DNA of 64,000 nt from Akkermansiaceae bacterium (GTDB taxonomy: Bacteria; Verrucomicrobiota; Verrucomicrobiia; Verrucomicrobiales; Akkermansiaceae): contig CAJIZY010000012.1 of NCBI GenBank assembly GCA_905181965.1, positions 1 to 64,000 on the forward strand. Reading direction: 5' to 3'. The position numbers were made by a program, and so were the translations under genes. A model generated the notes under the pieces. It saw only the letters and a program-made list of their open reading frames with translations, was not told where the DNA came from and ran no database searches. Shown in pieces: positions 48,062-57,049 of the stretch; positions within the stretch are counted from its first letter, which is position 1; each line of letters starts with the position of its first letter.

Positions 48062-48412
48062 CTAGGGTTTGATTTGGAGGTCCTCGACTGGAGTCCCTCC
48101 AATAAGATGTTCCTGGATGATGCGCTCGAGATTCTCAGGAGTGCAGGAGTGGTACCAAATAGCTTCGGGGTAGATGACAGCAACAGGCCCTTGAGCGCAT
48201 ATGCGCAAGCAGTCGGCTTTGCTACGGTGTAACAGAGCTTGGGGACCACATAGTTTCAATTCATTGAGGCGTTTTTTAAGGAATTGCCAGGAGGCAATTC
48301 CTTCGTCGTGAGTACAGCACTTTGCTTCGGTCGGCGTCGCACAGAGAAAGATATGTTTTTCGTACCGGTCAAGATTAAGTGCTTTAGCAGTAGCGGTCAG
48401 AGTATCGGGCAT
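48062..48412 (-). CDS. Thioredoxin-like [2Fe-2S] ferredoxin
   Basis: 116 residues in the Shethna/NuoE-type fold. Cysteines are at 24, 32, 33, 55, 68, 72 and 90; the CxxxC pair (68, 72) with [13 protein letters not shown] is the family signature, and Cys24 with Cys32 or Cys33 would complete the cluster site. It carries electrons between soluble oxidoreductases. It stands alone on the minus strand, 61 bases upstream of holA and 120 bases after prlC. The physiological partner is not evident. Confidence 0.85.
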   Translation of the reverse strand: MPDTLTATAKALNLDRYEKHIFLCATPTEAKCCTHDEGIASWQFLKKRLNELKLCGPQALLHRSKADCLRICAQGPVAVIYPEAIWYHSCTPENLERIIQEHLIGGTPVEDLQIKP

Positions 48413-48532
48413 GGCTTGAAATAAACTCTCGGGAAATTACAGAATGAGGGGGGGGGAAGGAGCGTGTCGAATTCAAATGTGACGACTCGATGGTGACGGG
48501 GTCCCTTTCGAGGTTCATATTTGCGATTTAAA

Positions 48533-50569
48533 CTAGGCGAGTCCCGATCGTTCGAGAAGAGCAGCTTGTTCAGGGTCACGGCCCATGAATCGCCGATAGG
48601 ATTCGTCGACGGGACGTGAATTTCCTTGCGAAAGAATTTCCTTTCGAAAGCTCATGCCGGTTTCTTGATTAAGCACTCCGTCTTCACGAAAACGGGTGAA
48701 AGCGTCAGCATCGAGAACCTCGGCCCATTTGTAAGAATAGTAACCGGCAGCGTAGCCAACGGGTGACGAGAAAAGATGGTTAAAACGTCGAGCCATTGAA
48801 GGACCCTGAGTCGCTAGTTTAGCTTTGTAGTCCGCAAGGATTTCGAGATCTACATCGTCGAGATTTTTGTCAAAGTAACGTTCTGGATGGACATGTAATT
48901 CGAGGTCGAGTTTCCCGAGCGAGAGTTGTCGCATGAAGGCCGATGCCGACATATAGTTACGGGCTGCGATCATCTTATCGAAGAGTTCGTCAGGAATCGT
49001 TTGGCCGGTTTCGTAGTGCTTGGCGAAGAAGTCAAGAGACTCACGATCCCAGCAAAAGTTTTCCATAATTTGGGATGGCAGCTCTACGAAGTCCCAAGGG
49101 ACATTGACACCAGCGAGTGACTTGATTTTGACATCGGACAAGAGGTGGTGAAGCAGGTGCCCAAACTCGTGGAAGACAGTTTCTACTTCGTTGTGAGTGA
49201 GGAGGGCTGGTTTGTCTCCGGTGGGCTTGGACATGTTTCCGCAGATGAGCCCGAGATGGGGAGTGCGTGGGTCAGGAATTCCAGTTTCAAGAAAGTTCAT
49301 CCATGCCCCTCCACGCTTTGATTCACGGGGGTGCCAATCGGCATAAAACGAGCCAAGGTGATCGCCTGATACCGTATCGTGAATTTCGTAAAACTTTACT
49401 TCAGGATGCCATGTTTCAGCCTCGGAAGTGGAAATCTTGATTCCGAAAAGTCTGGAGGTCAGAGCAAATAGTCCGTCCATGACTTGGTCGACTGGGAAGT
49501 AGGGACGTAGGGCTTCGTCATCAAAGTCATAGAGTTCTTTGCGGCGCTTCTCGGACCAGAAGGCAACATCCCAGGGTTCCATTGGTCCGTTTTTTGCTCC
49601 AGTATTCTTCATCCAATAAGCTTCAAGGCTGTTCATGTCCTCCTTGAAGCTTTCGCTGATTTTTGAGTGGAGGTCTTCTGTGAATTCAAGCGCGCCAGTT
49701 CCGGATTTCGCCATCCGGCGATTAAGAACATGGTCGGCGAAATTACTAAACCCAAGGAGATCTGCTTTCTCCTGGCGGAGCTTTAGGATTTCCCAAATTT
49801 GTTTGGTATTGTCGTGATCACCACCGTGACCAATGGTCCCGCTACCCTCCCAAATCTTTTTACGTAGTTCGGCGGTTTCGGCATACTGCATGACAGGATA
49901 CATGGATGGGAACTGCTGGGTGAAGCGCCATTGACCTTCTTTTCCTTTACTCGTGGCATCCTCGGCTGCGCCGGTTTTAGCGGATTCGGGGAGGCCCTCC
50001 AATTGGTCTTCACGATCGACGTAAAGTTCCCAAGCATTCGTGGAATCGAGAACGTTCTCACCAAACTTCTGAGTGACTTTAGCAAGCTCGGCATTGATTT
50101 CGAACATACGCTTTTTTGAGTCGGGATTGAGATCGGCCCCGGCAGCTTTGAAATCGTCGCAGGTTTCTTTAACGAAGCGTTGTTGGATTTCAGTGAGCTT
50201 CGTGACGGCCTCGGATTCTGAATAGGATTTCAAAACTTTCCAAAGGTCGTCATCAAGCGAGATAGATGACGAGAATTCCGAGACGATTGGAAGCATTTCG
50301 TTGAGAGCCTCACGGAGTTCATCGGAGTTGGCGACGGAATCGAGATGGTTTACGCGGCCCCAGGAACGGTCTAGATCGTCGGTGGCAGACTCTAGGGAGC
50401 CAAAAGTATTTTCAAAGCTGGCTTCGTCAGGCGTGATCGTTTTGACGGCATTGATGTTGTTTTTGCCAGTCTCAATAGCTTTGGTGACGTCGGCCTTAAT
50501 CTGATCGGGAGTCAGGGTCGACCATTTGATTTTGAAATCCTGGCTAAGAAAGGGGTGCGAATCGCTCAT
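48533..50569 (-). CDS. prlC: Oligopeptidase A (M3 metallopeptidase)
   Basis: 678 residues, usual length. The zinc site is HEFGH at 467-471 with the third ligand Glu496 in the segment FVELPSQ. The family cleaves oligopeptides, including signal peptide fragments, in the cytoplasm; no signal peptide is seen. It begins 9 bases after the stop of the HI0933-type flavoprotein gene on the same strand, so the two are co-transcribed. The frame is intact and the start ATG at 50569 is well placed. Confidence 0.92.
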   Translation of the reverse strand: MSDSHPFLSQDFKIKWSTLTPDQIKADVTKAIETGKNNINAVKTITPDEASFENTFGSLESATDDLDRSWGRVNHLDSVANSDELREALNEMLPIVSEFSSSISLDDDLWKVLKSYSESEAVTKLTEIQQRFVKETCDDFKAAGADLNPDSKKRMFEINAELAKVTQKFGENVLDSTNAWELYVDREDQLEGLPESAKTGAAEDATSKGKEGQWRFTQQFPSMYPVMQYAETAELRKKIWEGSGTIGHGGDHDNTKQIWEILKLRQEKADLLGFSNFADHVLNRRMAKSGTGALEFTEDLHSKISESFKEDMNSLEAYWMKNTGAKNGPMEPWDVAFWSEKRRKELYDFDDEALRPYFPVDQVMDGLFALTSRLFGIKISTSEAETWHPEVKFYEIHDTVSGDHLGSFYADWHPRESKRGGAWMNFLETGIPDPRTPHLGLICGNMSKPTGDKPALLTHNEVETVFHEFGHLLHHLLSDVKIKSLAGVNVPWDFVELPSQIMENFCWDRESLDFFAKHYETGQTIPDELFDKMIAARNYMSASAFMRQLSLGKLDLELHVHPERYFDKNLDDVDLEILADYKAKLATQGPSMARRFNHLFSSPVGYAAGYYSYKWAEVLDADAFTRFREDGVLNQETGMSFRKEILSQGNSRPVDESYRRFMGRDPEQAALLERSGLA

Positions 50570-50578
50570 GGCGATGAT

Positions 50579-51838
50579 TTAGACCATCCCGCTGGAATTG
50601 CAATGCAGGCGTTCACTGATAGCGAGACCTGCGAGATGCCCGGTGGTCCAGGCGGACTGAAAATTAAAACCACCGGTGACCCCGTCGATATCGAGAACCT
50701 CACCGGAAAAGTAGAGGTTCGGAACAGATTTACTTTCCATCGTTTTCAAGTTCAGGTCATCGAGCGAGACTCCGCCGCAGGTCACAAATTCCTCTTTATT
50801 GAGGCTTTTCCCGGTGACTTTGAATTTTGCAGCGGCTAATTCGCGAGCGAGCTGGCTCGACTGATTTCGGGTGAGGTTGGCCCAAGTCGTCGACTCGGTG
50901 ATCTTCGCTGTTTCGGTTAGGCGCTGCCAAAGACGGTGGGTAATTCCGTCAATAATACTACGTTTTGCGACTTTTCGTTTTCCGTTTTCACGACGTTGCT
51001 CGTCGAATTTACTCTCAAGGGAATCAGGGGTTTCGTTTCCAGTCCAATTGATTTCGAGAGTGAAGTGGTAGTCGCTTTTTGAGAGTTCACGCGCTCCCCA
51101 GGCTGAGGCTTTCAGAGTGGCCGGACCGCTGAGGCCCCAATGGGTAATGAGGAGGGGGCCTTGTGTTTCAATTTTTCCGGTTCGGAGCGAGGCGTTCGGC
51201 ACGGAGACTCCGGGGAGTCCATGAAGGCGATAGTCTTCGATCTTAAAGGTGAAGAGTGAAGGGACAGGGTCGCTCAATTTGTGGCCAAGGTCTTCGGCTG
51301 GAATGCGGGCGTGCTCGCTACGAATCCCGCCAGTGGCGACGAGAAGAGACTTCGTGAAGTGGGTTACGCCGTCAGTTGTTTTAAGTTCGAAGAGATCGTT
51401 GCTCTTACGAACCTTTTCCACTCCGCAGCGGGTGTGCCATGCCACGCCATTTTCTCGGGCGGCGGAAGTGAGGGCGTTTATGATGGTTTCGGACTTGTCA
51501 GTAGTGGGGAACATGCGGCCGTCCGCCTCGACTTTGAGCTCAACGCCTTGGCCTTCGAACCAGGTGATGGTGTCGGCTGGTTGGAATCGATGGAAAGCGC
51601 CCATGAGATTTTTGATCCCACGGGGATAGTTTTCGACGAGTTCGTGGGGTTCGTAGCAGTTATGGGTTACATTACACCGGCCACCACCAGAGATACGGAC
51701 TTTGGTGAGGATTTCTGGTCCACGTTCTAGGATGAGGATATTTTGGAGCCCAGCTTGGGCCGCGGAAATGGCTCCAAAAAAGCCTGCTGCACCGCCTCCG
51801 ATCACGATCAAGTTGTGGGGATTTTGCGGGGAACTCAT
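50579..51838 (-). CDS. HI0933/YhiN-type FAD-dependent oxidoreductase
   Basis: 419 residues from ATG 51838; a TTG four codons upstream is possible. The FAD-binding motif is GGGAAG near the N-terminus, followed by the family signature GGGRCNVTH. The large middle domain is HI0933-like. The reaction is not established for the family. It is the promoter-proximal gene of a two-gene unit with prlC and divergent from mlaF, with a 64-base intergenic gap. Cytoplasmic, no signal peptide. Confidence 0.87.
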   Translation of the reverse strand: MSSPQNPHNLIVIGGGAAGFFGAISAAQAGLQNILILERGPEILTKVRISGGGRCNVTHNCYEPHELVENYPRGIKNLMGAFHRFQPADTITWFEGQGVELKVEADGRMFPTTDKSETIINALTSAARENGVAWHTRCGVEKVRKSNDLFELKTTDGVTHFTKSLLVATGGIRSEHARIPAEDLGHKLSDPVPSLFTFKIEDYRLHGLPGVSVPNASLRTGKIETQGPLLITHWGLSGPATLKASAWGARELSKSDYHFTLEINWTGNETPDSLESKFDEQRRENGKRKVAKRSIIDGITHRLWQRLTETAKITESTTWANLTRNQSSQLARELAAAKFKVTGKSLNKEEFVTCGGVSLDDLNLKTMESKSVPNLYFSGEVLDIDGVTGGFNFQSAWTTGHLAGLAISERLHCNSSGMV

Positions 51839-51902
51839 CTCTGGGAGCAAATCGGAAATTTCCCGGAGTGCAATTCTTCATTCAAGTGCTTAGAAAAGGG
51901 CT

Positions 51903-52658
51903 ATGAAAGGTGAGATCTTCCTCGAGATGCGGGGCATTAAGAAGAGCTTTGGTGACCAAGTGGTGCTTCGAGGGGTGGATCTTGATGTTAGGAGAGGGGA
52001 GATTTTGGTTTTGCTCGGTGGGTCGGGTGGTGGAAAATCGGTCCTGATGAAGCATATGGTAGGCTTGCTTCAGCCGGATGAGGGAACGGTGACTTTGGAA
52101 GGAAAGGTTATTTCTGATCTATCGGAGCGGGACCTAAGTTGGGCTCGAAAGAAAATTAGCATGATGTTTCAAAGTGGGGCTTTGTTTGACTCGATGACGG
52201 TTGCAGAGAATGTTGCGTTTCCGATGCAGGAGGCTGGCCTCCGTGATCGCGATGAACTTTCTCGTCGGGTAAGTGAGGCTCTGGAAATCGTTCATCTAGA
52301 GGGTCAGGAGGATAAAATGCCTGCAACCCTTTCGGGTGGAATGCGTAAGCGGGTGGCTCTGGCCCGCGCGGTGGTAGAAGAGCCGTGTTGTGTGCTCTAC
52401 GATGAGCCTCATGCAGGACTGGACCCGGTGACAGGGGATTCGATTGACCGATTGATTAAGGACCTTGCAAACGAGCACGGTATCACCAATGTCGTCATTA
52501 CTCACGAAATGCGTAGTGCGTTCCGGATCGCAGATCGTTTGGTGTTCATGAAGGATGGTTTAGTCTACTGGGAAGGGACTCCAGACGAATTGAAGGCCTG
52601 TCAGGATCCTGTCTTGGTAAATTTCGTTGAAGGGCGGTCTCAGGATTCGGATTTGTGA
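51903..52658 (+). CDS. mlaF: MlaF-type ABC transporter ATPase
   Basis: 251 residues. Walker A is GGSGGGKS (39-46), the signature is LSGGMRKRVALARA, and Walker B is CVLYDEPHAGLD, all intact. It powers retrograde phospholipid transport with an MlaE permease and MlaD. It is followed directly by MlaD with a 4-base GTGA overlap (52655-52658). No MlaE permease gene is adjacent: the upstream neighbour is a divergent flavoprotein gene, so the permease must be encoded elsewhere or be of another type. Confidence 0.9.
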   Translation: MKGEIFLEMRGIKKSFGDQVVLRGVDLDVRRGEILVLLGGSGGGKSVLMKHMVGLLQPDEGTVTLEGKVISDLSERDLSWARKKISMMFQSGALFDSMTVAENVAFPMQEAGLRDRDELSRRVSEALEIVHLEGQEDKMPATLSGGMRKRVALARAVVEEPCCVLYDEPHAGLDPVTGDSIDRLIKDLANEHGITNVVITHEMRSAFRIADRLVFMKDGLVYWEGTPDELKACQDPVLVNFVEGRSQDSDL

Positions 52659-53686
52659 TTTCGGCTTCGGGCAGGCATAGTAACGTTATGGCGACTAATT
52701 CCAAAAAAACCGAGACGCTTGTTGGGGGCTTTCTATTTCTCGGGCTTGCGATGCTTGGAGCAATCATCCTCCTGTTTGGGAATATCGGTGATCTATTCAA
52801 AAAGCGCTATGAAATAAAAGTGAGCTTCAAGGAGGCTCCAGGTATCATTAAGGGAAGCACGGTGCGTCTGCGAGGTGCTAAGATCGGAGAAGTGGCAGAA
52901 AAACCTAAGCTCGTTGATGGCTCGAAAATTCAAGTTGTCCTGGCGATTGATGAAGATCACCGAGTCGAAAAGGGGGCATTTATAAGAATCAGTCAGGCGA
53001 GTCTTTTGGGAGATAAAGAAATTTTAATTACTCCACCTTCGGTGGGGACTGATGATTTTATAGAGCAAGGAGAGACTGTCATGGGTGCTGGGCCAGGCGG
53101 TTTGGATCTTCTCCAAAGTGAAGCGGAGTTGATTGCGGGAAGTGCTCGGGAGGTTATCGAGCAAGCAGAGAAAGCGCTTCTGAAAATTGGGGAATCGGTT
53201 GATGAGGTTAAGAGTGTGGCCTCCAAGCTTTCAGAGACGATGGACAAGATAAACGGAGAGGTGCTTGCCGCTGAAAATATTAAACGGTTCGATGGGACGC
53301 TTGAGAATCTCGAAAAAGCTTCAGCATCATTCGTGAAATTGGGCGAGAAGCTCGATCCCGCGATTGGTGATTTCAATCTCGCGATCAACGAGGTCCGAGA
53401 GACAAACCAGACGGCGCAATCTGTGCTCGAGCGGGTGAGCCCGGCGTTGGAAGATGTGCCGCGCGTATTAGCTTCTATTGAGCGCACTGCTAATACTGCA
53501 ACGGCAGCACTTGAGAAAGTTGACGACAGGAAGGGCGCGCTGGGAGCTTTGGTTTCCGACGAGCAACTTAAAACCGACATGAAGGACTTCGTCCGCAATC
53601 TCAAAAAGGGCGGAATCTTGGGTTACAAAGACGAGGAAGAAAAGGAAGATGATCCGCGTGATCGCTTCCGGGGAAAACGTCGATAA
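52655..53686 (+). CDS. mlaD: MlaD-family MCE protein
   Basis: 343 residues if it starts at the GTG overlapping the mlaF stop (GTGA); an ATG at 52688 gives a cleaner MATNSKKTETLVGG start and 332 residues. One N-terminal membrane helix (about 18-38 from the GTG), then the MCE domain (SFKEAPGIIKGSTVRLRGAKIGEV, FIRISQASLLGDKEI), then a long coiled-coil tail (about 150-310). It links the inner-membrane complex to lipid transport toward the outer membrane. The tail is longer than in E. coli MlaD, closer to plant TGD2 and other long MCE proteins. Confidence 0.87.
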   Translation: MISASGRHSNVMATNSKKTETLVGGFLFLGLAMLGAIILLFGNIGDLFKKRYEIKVSFKEAPGIIKGSTVRLRGAKIGEVAEKPKLVDGSKIQVVLAIDEDHRVEKGAFIRISQASLLGDKEILITPPSVGTDDFIEQGETVMGAGPGGLDLLQSEAELIAGSAREVIEQAEKALLKIGESVDEVKSVASKLSETMDKINGEVLAAENIKRFDGTLENLEKASASFVKLGEKLDPAIGDFNLAINEVRETNQTAQSVLERVSPALEDVPRVLASIERTANTATAALEKVDDRKGALGALVSDEQLKTDMKDFVRNLKKGGILGYKDEEEKEDDPRDRFRGKRR

Positions 53687-53729
53687 TCCATTCTCGTCAG
53701 AGCGCCAAAATTCTCACATATTCTTTGGC

Positions 53730-54986
53730 ATGCGTTCGTTTCTTTTCTTATTTGTTGTTCTTACCGTTGCTTCGCTTACGGCCCGTGAGCCGGTGGCAGT
53801 GATTCCTCCGGATTCCGAAATTGCGGGCGAGGGCCCGGTCCGGCGATACGAATGGTTCCGTAACCTCTGGAAAGACAAGCGCACGGCTTGGGCAAAAGAA
53901 GTTGAGGCCAAGCAGGGAGCGCTGGTATTTCTAGGGGACTCCATTACCCAGAGCTGGGGTGATGATTTGAAAGGAGCGTTTGGTGAAACGAAAGTCGCAA
54001 ACCGCGGAATTAGCGGAGATACCACTCGGGGAATACTTTACCGGCTGCCGGAAGATGTTCTCGCACTGAATCCTACTGGCGTAGTCCTTTTGATGGGAAC
54101 AAATGACCTCGAGGAAGGTGCAAGGCCAGAGGTGATTGCAGGTAATCTGGCTCTCATTATCAAAAAATTGAAGGCATCAAGCAAAGAGATGCCGATTATT
54201 CTTTGCAATGTTTTTCCGAGTCATGAATCAAAGAGGCGTTCGGCAGAGCAAATTAAGAAAATTAATGCTCTCTACGCTGAGGTCGTAAAGGGGGATAAGC
54301 AGGTTACTTTAATCGATACTTGGTCGATGTTTGCCAATGAGAATGGGAATGCCAAAAAAGTGGAGTTTCCTGATCTCTTACATCCTAATGCGGTAGGGTA
54401 CAAAATGTGGGGAATGACTCTACGTCCTGTTCTTGAATTGATGAATCTTGTTGAAGTTCCCGTGGACAATTTTAAATGCGAAGAAGGATATGAACTTCTT
54501 TTCAATGGAAAGGATTTAAGTGGGTGGGGATACCGAAATAAGAAGACTCTTACTAAGATAGAAAATTTTGATGGAAAGGCGACGAGCAGCGAAGGGCGCT
54601 ATCATGCAAAGCACAGTCGTCTTGTCGTGACCACTCCACCGGAGGGCCGAAGTTTCACCCAGCTTTGGACGGCAGAGGAGTTTGATAGAGATTTCACGCT
54701 GAAGCTCGAATTCCGTGCTAATGCAAACGCTGACAGCGGGGTCTTTATTCGCCGTCCTCAGTTGCAGTGTCGTGATTACTTGGTTGCCGGGCCCTATAAA
54801 GATCTGAAAAGTTATAAGCCGGGTGATTGGAATGAAATTATTGTCGTGGTAAAAGGGAGAATCGCGCGCTGTACCTGCAATGGCGAAGTCCTTGAAGAAG
54901 ACTTCAAGCTCCCAAAAAGTGGCCCGATCGGATTAGAAGGAGACCGTGGGCAGATGGAATATCGTCGGATTCGGCTGAAGCGATAG
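53730..54986 (+). CDS. Secreted GDSL esterase fused to DUF1080 domain
   Basis: About 418 residues from ATG 53730, which starts a clear signal peptide (1-18); the frame is open further upstream but adds no signal character. Residues about 60-235 are an SGNH hydrolase: GDSI at 69-72 (Ser71), NRGISGD, GTND, and DLLHPNAVGY with the Asp-His pair. Residues about 250-418 are a DUF1080 domain (LLFNGKDLSGWGY, LKLEFRANANADSGVFIR). The fusion couples an ester-cleaving domain with a 3-keto-glycoside hydrolase or glycan-binding domain. It follows mlaD by 43 bases but is probably a separate unit. Confidence 0.87.
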   Translation: MRSFLFLFVVLTVASLTAREPVAVIPPDSEIAGEGPVRRYEWFRNLWKDKRTAWAKEVEAKQGALVFLGDSITQSWGDDLKGAFGETKVANRGISGDTTRGILYRLPEDVLALNPTGVVLLMGTNDLEEGARPEVIAGNLALIIKKLKASSKEMPIILCNVFPSHESKRRSAEQIKKINALYAEVVKGDKQVTLIDTWSMFANENGNAKKVEFPDLLHPNAVGYKMWGMTLRPVLELMNLVEVPVDNFKCEEGYELLFNGKDLSGWGYRNKKTLTKIENFDGKATSSEGRYHAKHSRLVVTTPPEGRSFTQLWTAEEFDRDFTLKLEFRANANADSGVFIRRPQLQCRDYLVAGPYKDLKSYKPGDWNEIIVVVKGRIARCTCNGEVLEEDFKLPKSGPIGLEGDRGQMEYRRIRLKR

Positions 54987-55083
54987 TTGAGGGCATTTCT
55001 GAAACACATTTGAGGTTTCCGAAAGCATGAAGAGGAAACGCATAAAGGTTGTTTTCTAAGTTAGCTTTTTATCGCTCCTAAGA

Positions 55084-56550
55084 TTATCGCCCAACTTCAC
55101 GGACACCGTGATACTCTTGGTTCTTGGCTGGTTGGGTAAGCCAGTAATCGTGAGAATAAAGTTTACGATTGTAGCCCTGCCAGTGGGGATCCTCTTGCCA
55201 GTGTGGAGTGTCTTCAAGAGACTCTTGCCATTTATTTAGTTTTTGCCAGAGATCTGTAACTTTTGCCGGCATTTTTTGGTAGAGATTGCGCTGTTCGGAG
55301 ATGTCTTCTGCCAGATTGTAGAGAGCTGGGGGAGTATGAACGTTGACGAGAAGTTTCCAGTTTCCTTCACGGATCGCAGCACCACGCATCGTCATGCGCC
55401 AGAAAAGAGCTTCGTGAGGAGCTTTGGTGATTTCTCCGCGCAGGAAAGGAAGTAAGTTCTGGCCATCATAATTGATGGTCCTTTTGCGGCCCTTTTCAGT
55501 GATTCTGGGAGGAAGGGTTTTTCCGGCTGCAGCTACGAAGGTAGGGAGAAGATCGAGCGATGTGAACGGATGTTTGAAGATCTTTCCTGAAGGCAGACCC
55601 TTGGGCCAGTGGAAGATAAAAGGGACGCGAATTCCGCCTTCGAGGAATGATCCCTTCATTCCATTTAGGGGAGCATTACAAGCGTGTGAGGCGGTGACAC
55701 TCCCTCCGTTGTCGGAGTAAAATACGATGAGAGTGTTTTCGATTTGTTTGGTTGTTTTGAGGTGAGCGAGAATCTTTCCAATATTGAGGTCCATGCACCA
55801 TTGCATCGCCGCGTAGGTTTGGCGGCGCTTGCCTCTTATGTGGGAAAACCTGGCTAGGTCTTCCTCCTTCGCTTGCATCGGGGTGTGAGGCGTGTTGAGT
55901 GAGAGGAAACAAAAAAAGGGTTTCTCGGCGACAGTCATTTGGTCGATCGCTTCGTGGGTGAACCAATCGGTCAAATAGGGATGCCCGATTTTCTTGATCG
56001 GGCTTTTGTTTCTGAAAAGCTTATTTTTCTCCGCCTTTGGAAAGTAGTCATGACTCCCAGAGTGCATTCCAAAAAAATAGTCGAAACCACGAGCGTTTGG
56101 TAGCATCCCGGGAACTGAATCGCCGACGTGCCATTTACCTATCAGGGAGGTGCGGTAACCCGCTTTCTTGAGATGGTCGGCGATCGTTTTTTGTCCAACT
56201 GGAATACCAAGCCGTTCAGGTAGGGTGGGAAAGGATTTATTTAAGTTGTGCTCAAAGCCGAAACGTTGGGGGTGGCGACCGGTAAGGAGTCCCGCGCGGG
56301 AGGGGGCGCAGACGTTTGCACATACGTAGCTGTCGGTGCAGCGGATTCCTGCTGCGGCGAGTTGGTCGAGAAATGGGGTCTCGATTTGCCGGGACCCGTA
56401 ACAGCCAAGATCTCCGTAGCCCATGTCATCGGCTAGAATCATTAGGATATTAGGTTGTTTGGCTTGTAGAGGAAGGATCCCAATAAAAAGGAGAAGGAAC
56501 AGATGCATGTAAAAAAGTGACGCTTCTTTCCTTCGTTTGCAATTCGACAT
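55084..56550 (-). CDS. Secreted sulfatase, CAPSR type
   Basis: 488 residues from ATG 56550, which places KRRK before the hydrophobic signal stretch; ATG 56508 is an alternative and ATG 56598 is less likely. The formylglycine site is CAPSRAG (Cys81), and the metal site LADDMGYGDLG is intact. It belongs to the aryl- or glycan-sulfatase group. The C-terminus has YNLAEDISEQRNLYQ, the normal sulfatase ending. It is convergent with the GDSL-DUF1080 gene, 97 bases apart. Partner of the other sulfatase in sulfated glycan use; substrate unknown. Confidence 0.9.
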   Translation of the reverse strand: MSNCKRRKEASLFYMHLFLLLFIGILPLQAKQPNILMILADDMGYGDLGCYGSRQIETPFLDQLAAAGIRCTDSYVCANVCAPSRAGLLTGRHPQRFGFEHNLNKSFPTLPERLGIPVGQKTIADHLKKAGYRTSLIGKWHVGDSVPGMLPNARGFDYFFGMHSGSHDYFPKAEKNKLFRNKSPIKKIGHPYLTDWFTHEAIDQMTVAEKPFFCFLSLNTPHTPMQAKEEDLARFSHIRGKRRQTYAAMQWCMDLNIGKILAHLKTTKQIENTLIVFYSDNGGSVTASHACNAPLNGMKGSFLEGGIRVPFIFHWPKGLPSGKIFKHPFTSLDLLPTFVAAAGKTLPPRITEKGRKRTINYDGQNLLPFLRGEITKAPHEALFWRMTMRGAAIREGNWKLLVNVHTPPALYNLAEDISEQRNLYQKMPAKVTDLWQKLNKWQESLEDTPHWQEDPHWQGYNRKLYSHDYWLTQPAKNQEYHGVREVGR

Positions 56551-56689
56551 TAAAATTGGGGGTGAAATTCCTGATTGGGTCAGAGGAGTATGAGCCATCT
56601 AGAGAAGGCTGACATGTGGTAGATTGATCTGCAGTCGATCGCACCGATGATGGCGGCCGGGTCCCGCCTAGGATTTGCAGGGTAATCTA

Positions 56690-56708
56690 AGCTGTCCCCG
56701 GGGCAGCT
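56690..56708. repeat. 19-base imperfect palindrome
   Basis: AGCTGTCCCC/GGGGCAGCT forms an almost perfect inverted repeat with one bulged T, lying 140 bases upstream of the sulfatase start at 56550 on the minus strand. It may be an operator for the sulfatase gene. No known regulator consensus is recognised. Confidence 0.45.
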
Positions 56709-56729
56709 ATTCCACACAAAATTCCACCA

Positions 56730-56751
56730 AAAAACGGGCGGGTATTCCCGC
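56730..56751 (-). terminator. Intrinsic terminator after the PUR-domain gene
   Basis: On the minus strand GCGGG-AATA-CCCGC is followed by CCG and six T, 33 bases after the end of the PUR-domain gene (56784). It ends the Cys-rich protein, dus and PUR-domain operon. Confidence 0.75.
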
Positions 56752-56783
56752 TTCCGCAGCGACTCGAGACCCTTTGCAGAGAT

Positions 56784-56999
56784 TTAGTCCTGCTGATCGG
56801 CAGTCTCTTTTATGTCGGTAAGAGCTTCGATGAAGTCCCCGAGAATTTCAGCGGGCACCATAATGGTGTCGCGATTACCACTCACATCTTCAGTGATTTT
56901 GACCACCCGTCCTCGGGCATTTTCCTTAAGGTCTAGAAAGAAAATTTTTCGGTCTGCGAGGATCTTCTCGGTATGGAGCACTTCCTGATTCATGGCCAT
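56784..56999 (-). CDS. PUR-domain nucleic acid-binding protein (DUF3276-like)
   Basis: 71 residues from ATG 56999; a TTG at 57074 would run into dus and gives no better start. A single PUR repeat is visible: ILADRKIFFLDLKENARGRVVKI then ITEDVSG and a C-terminal helix GDFIEALTDI. PUR domains bind single-stranded DNA or RNA as dimers. It follows dus by 50 bases on the same strand. Role in RNA metabolism is plausible from this pairing but not shown. Confidence 0.8.
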   Translation of the reverse strand: MAMNQEVLHTEKILADRKIFFLDLKENARGRVVKITEDVSGNRDTIMVPAEILGDFIEALTDIKETADQQD

Positions 57000-57049
57000 T
57001 GCACTGAGAGATTTCACAGGAGACCGGACAAAGTCAACGTGAAAGTTAT

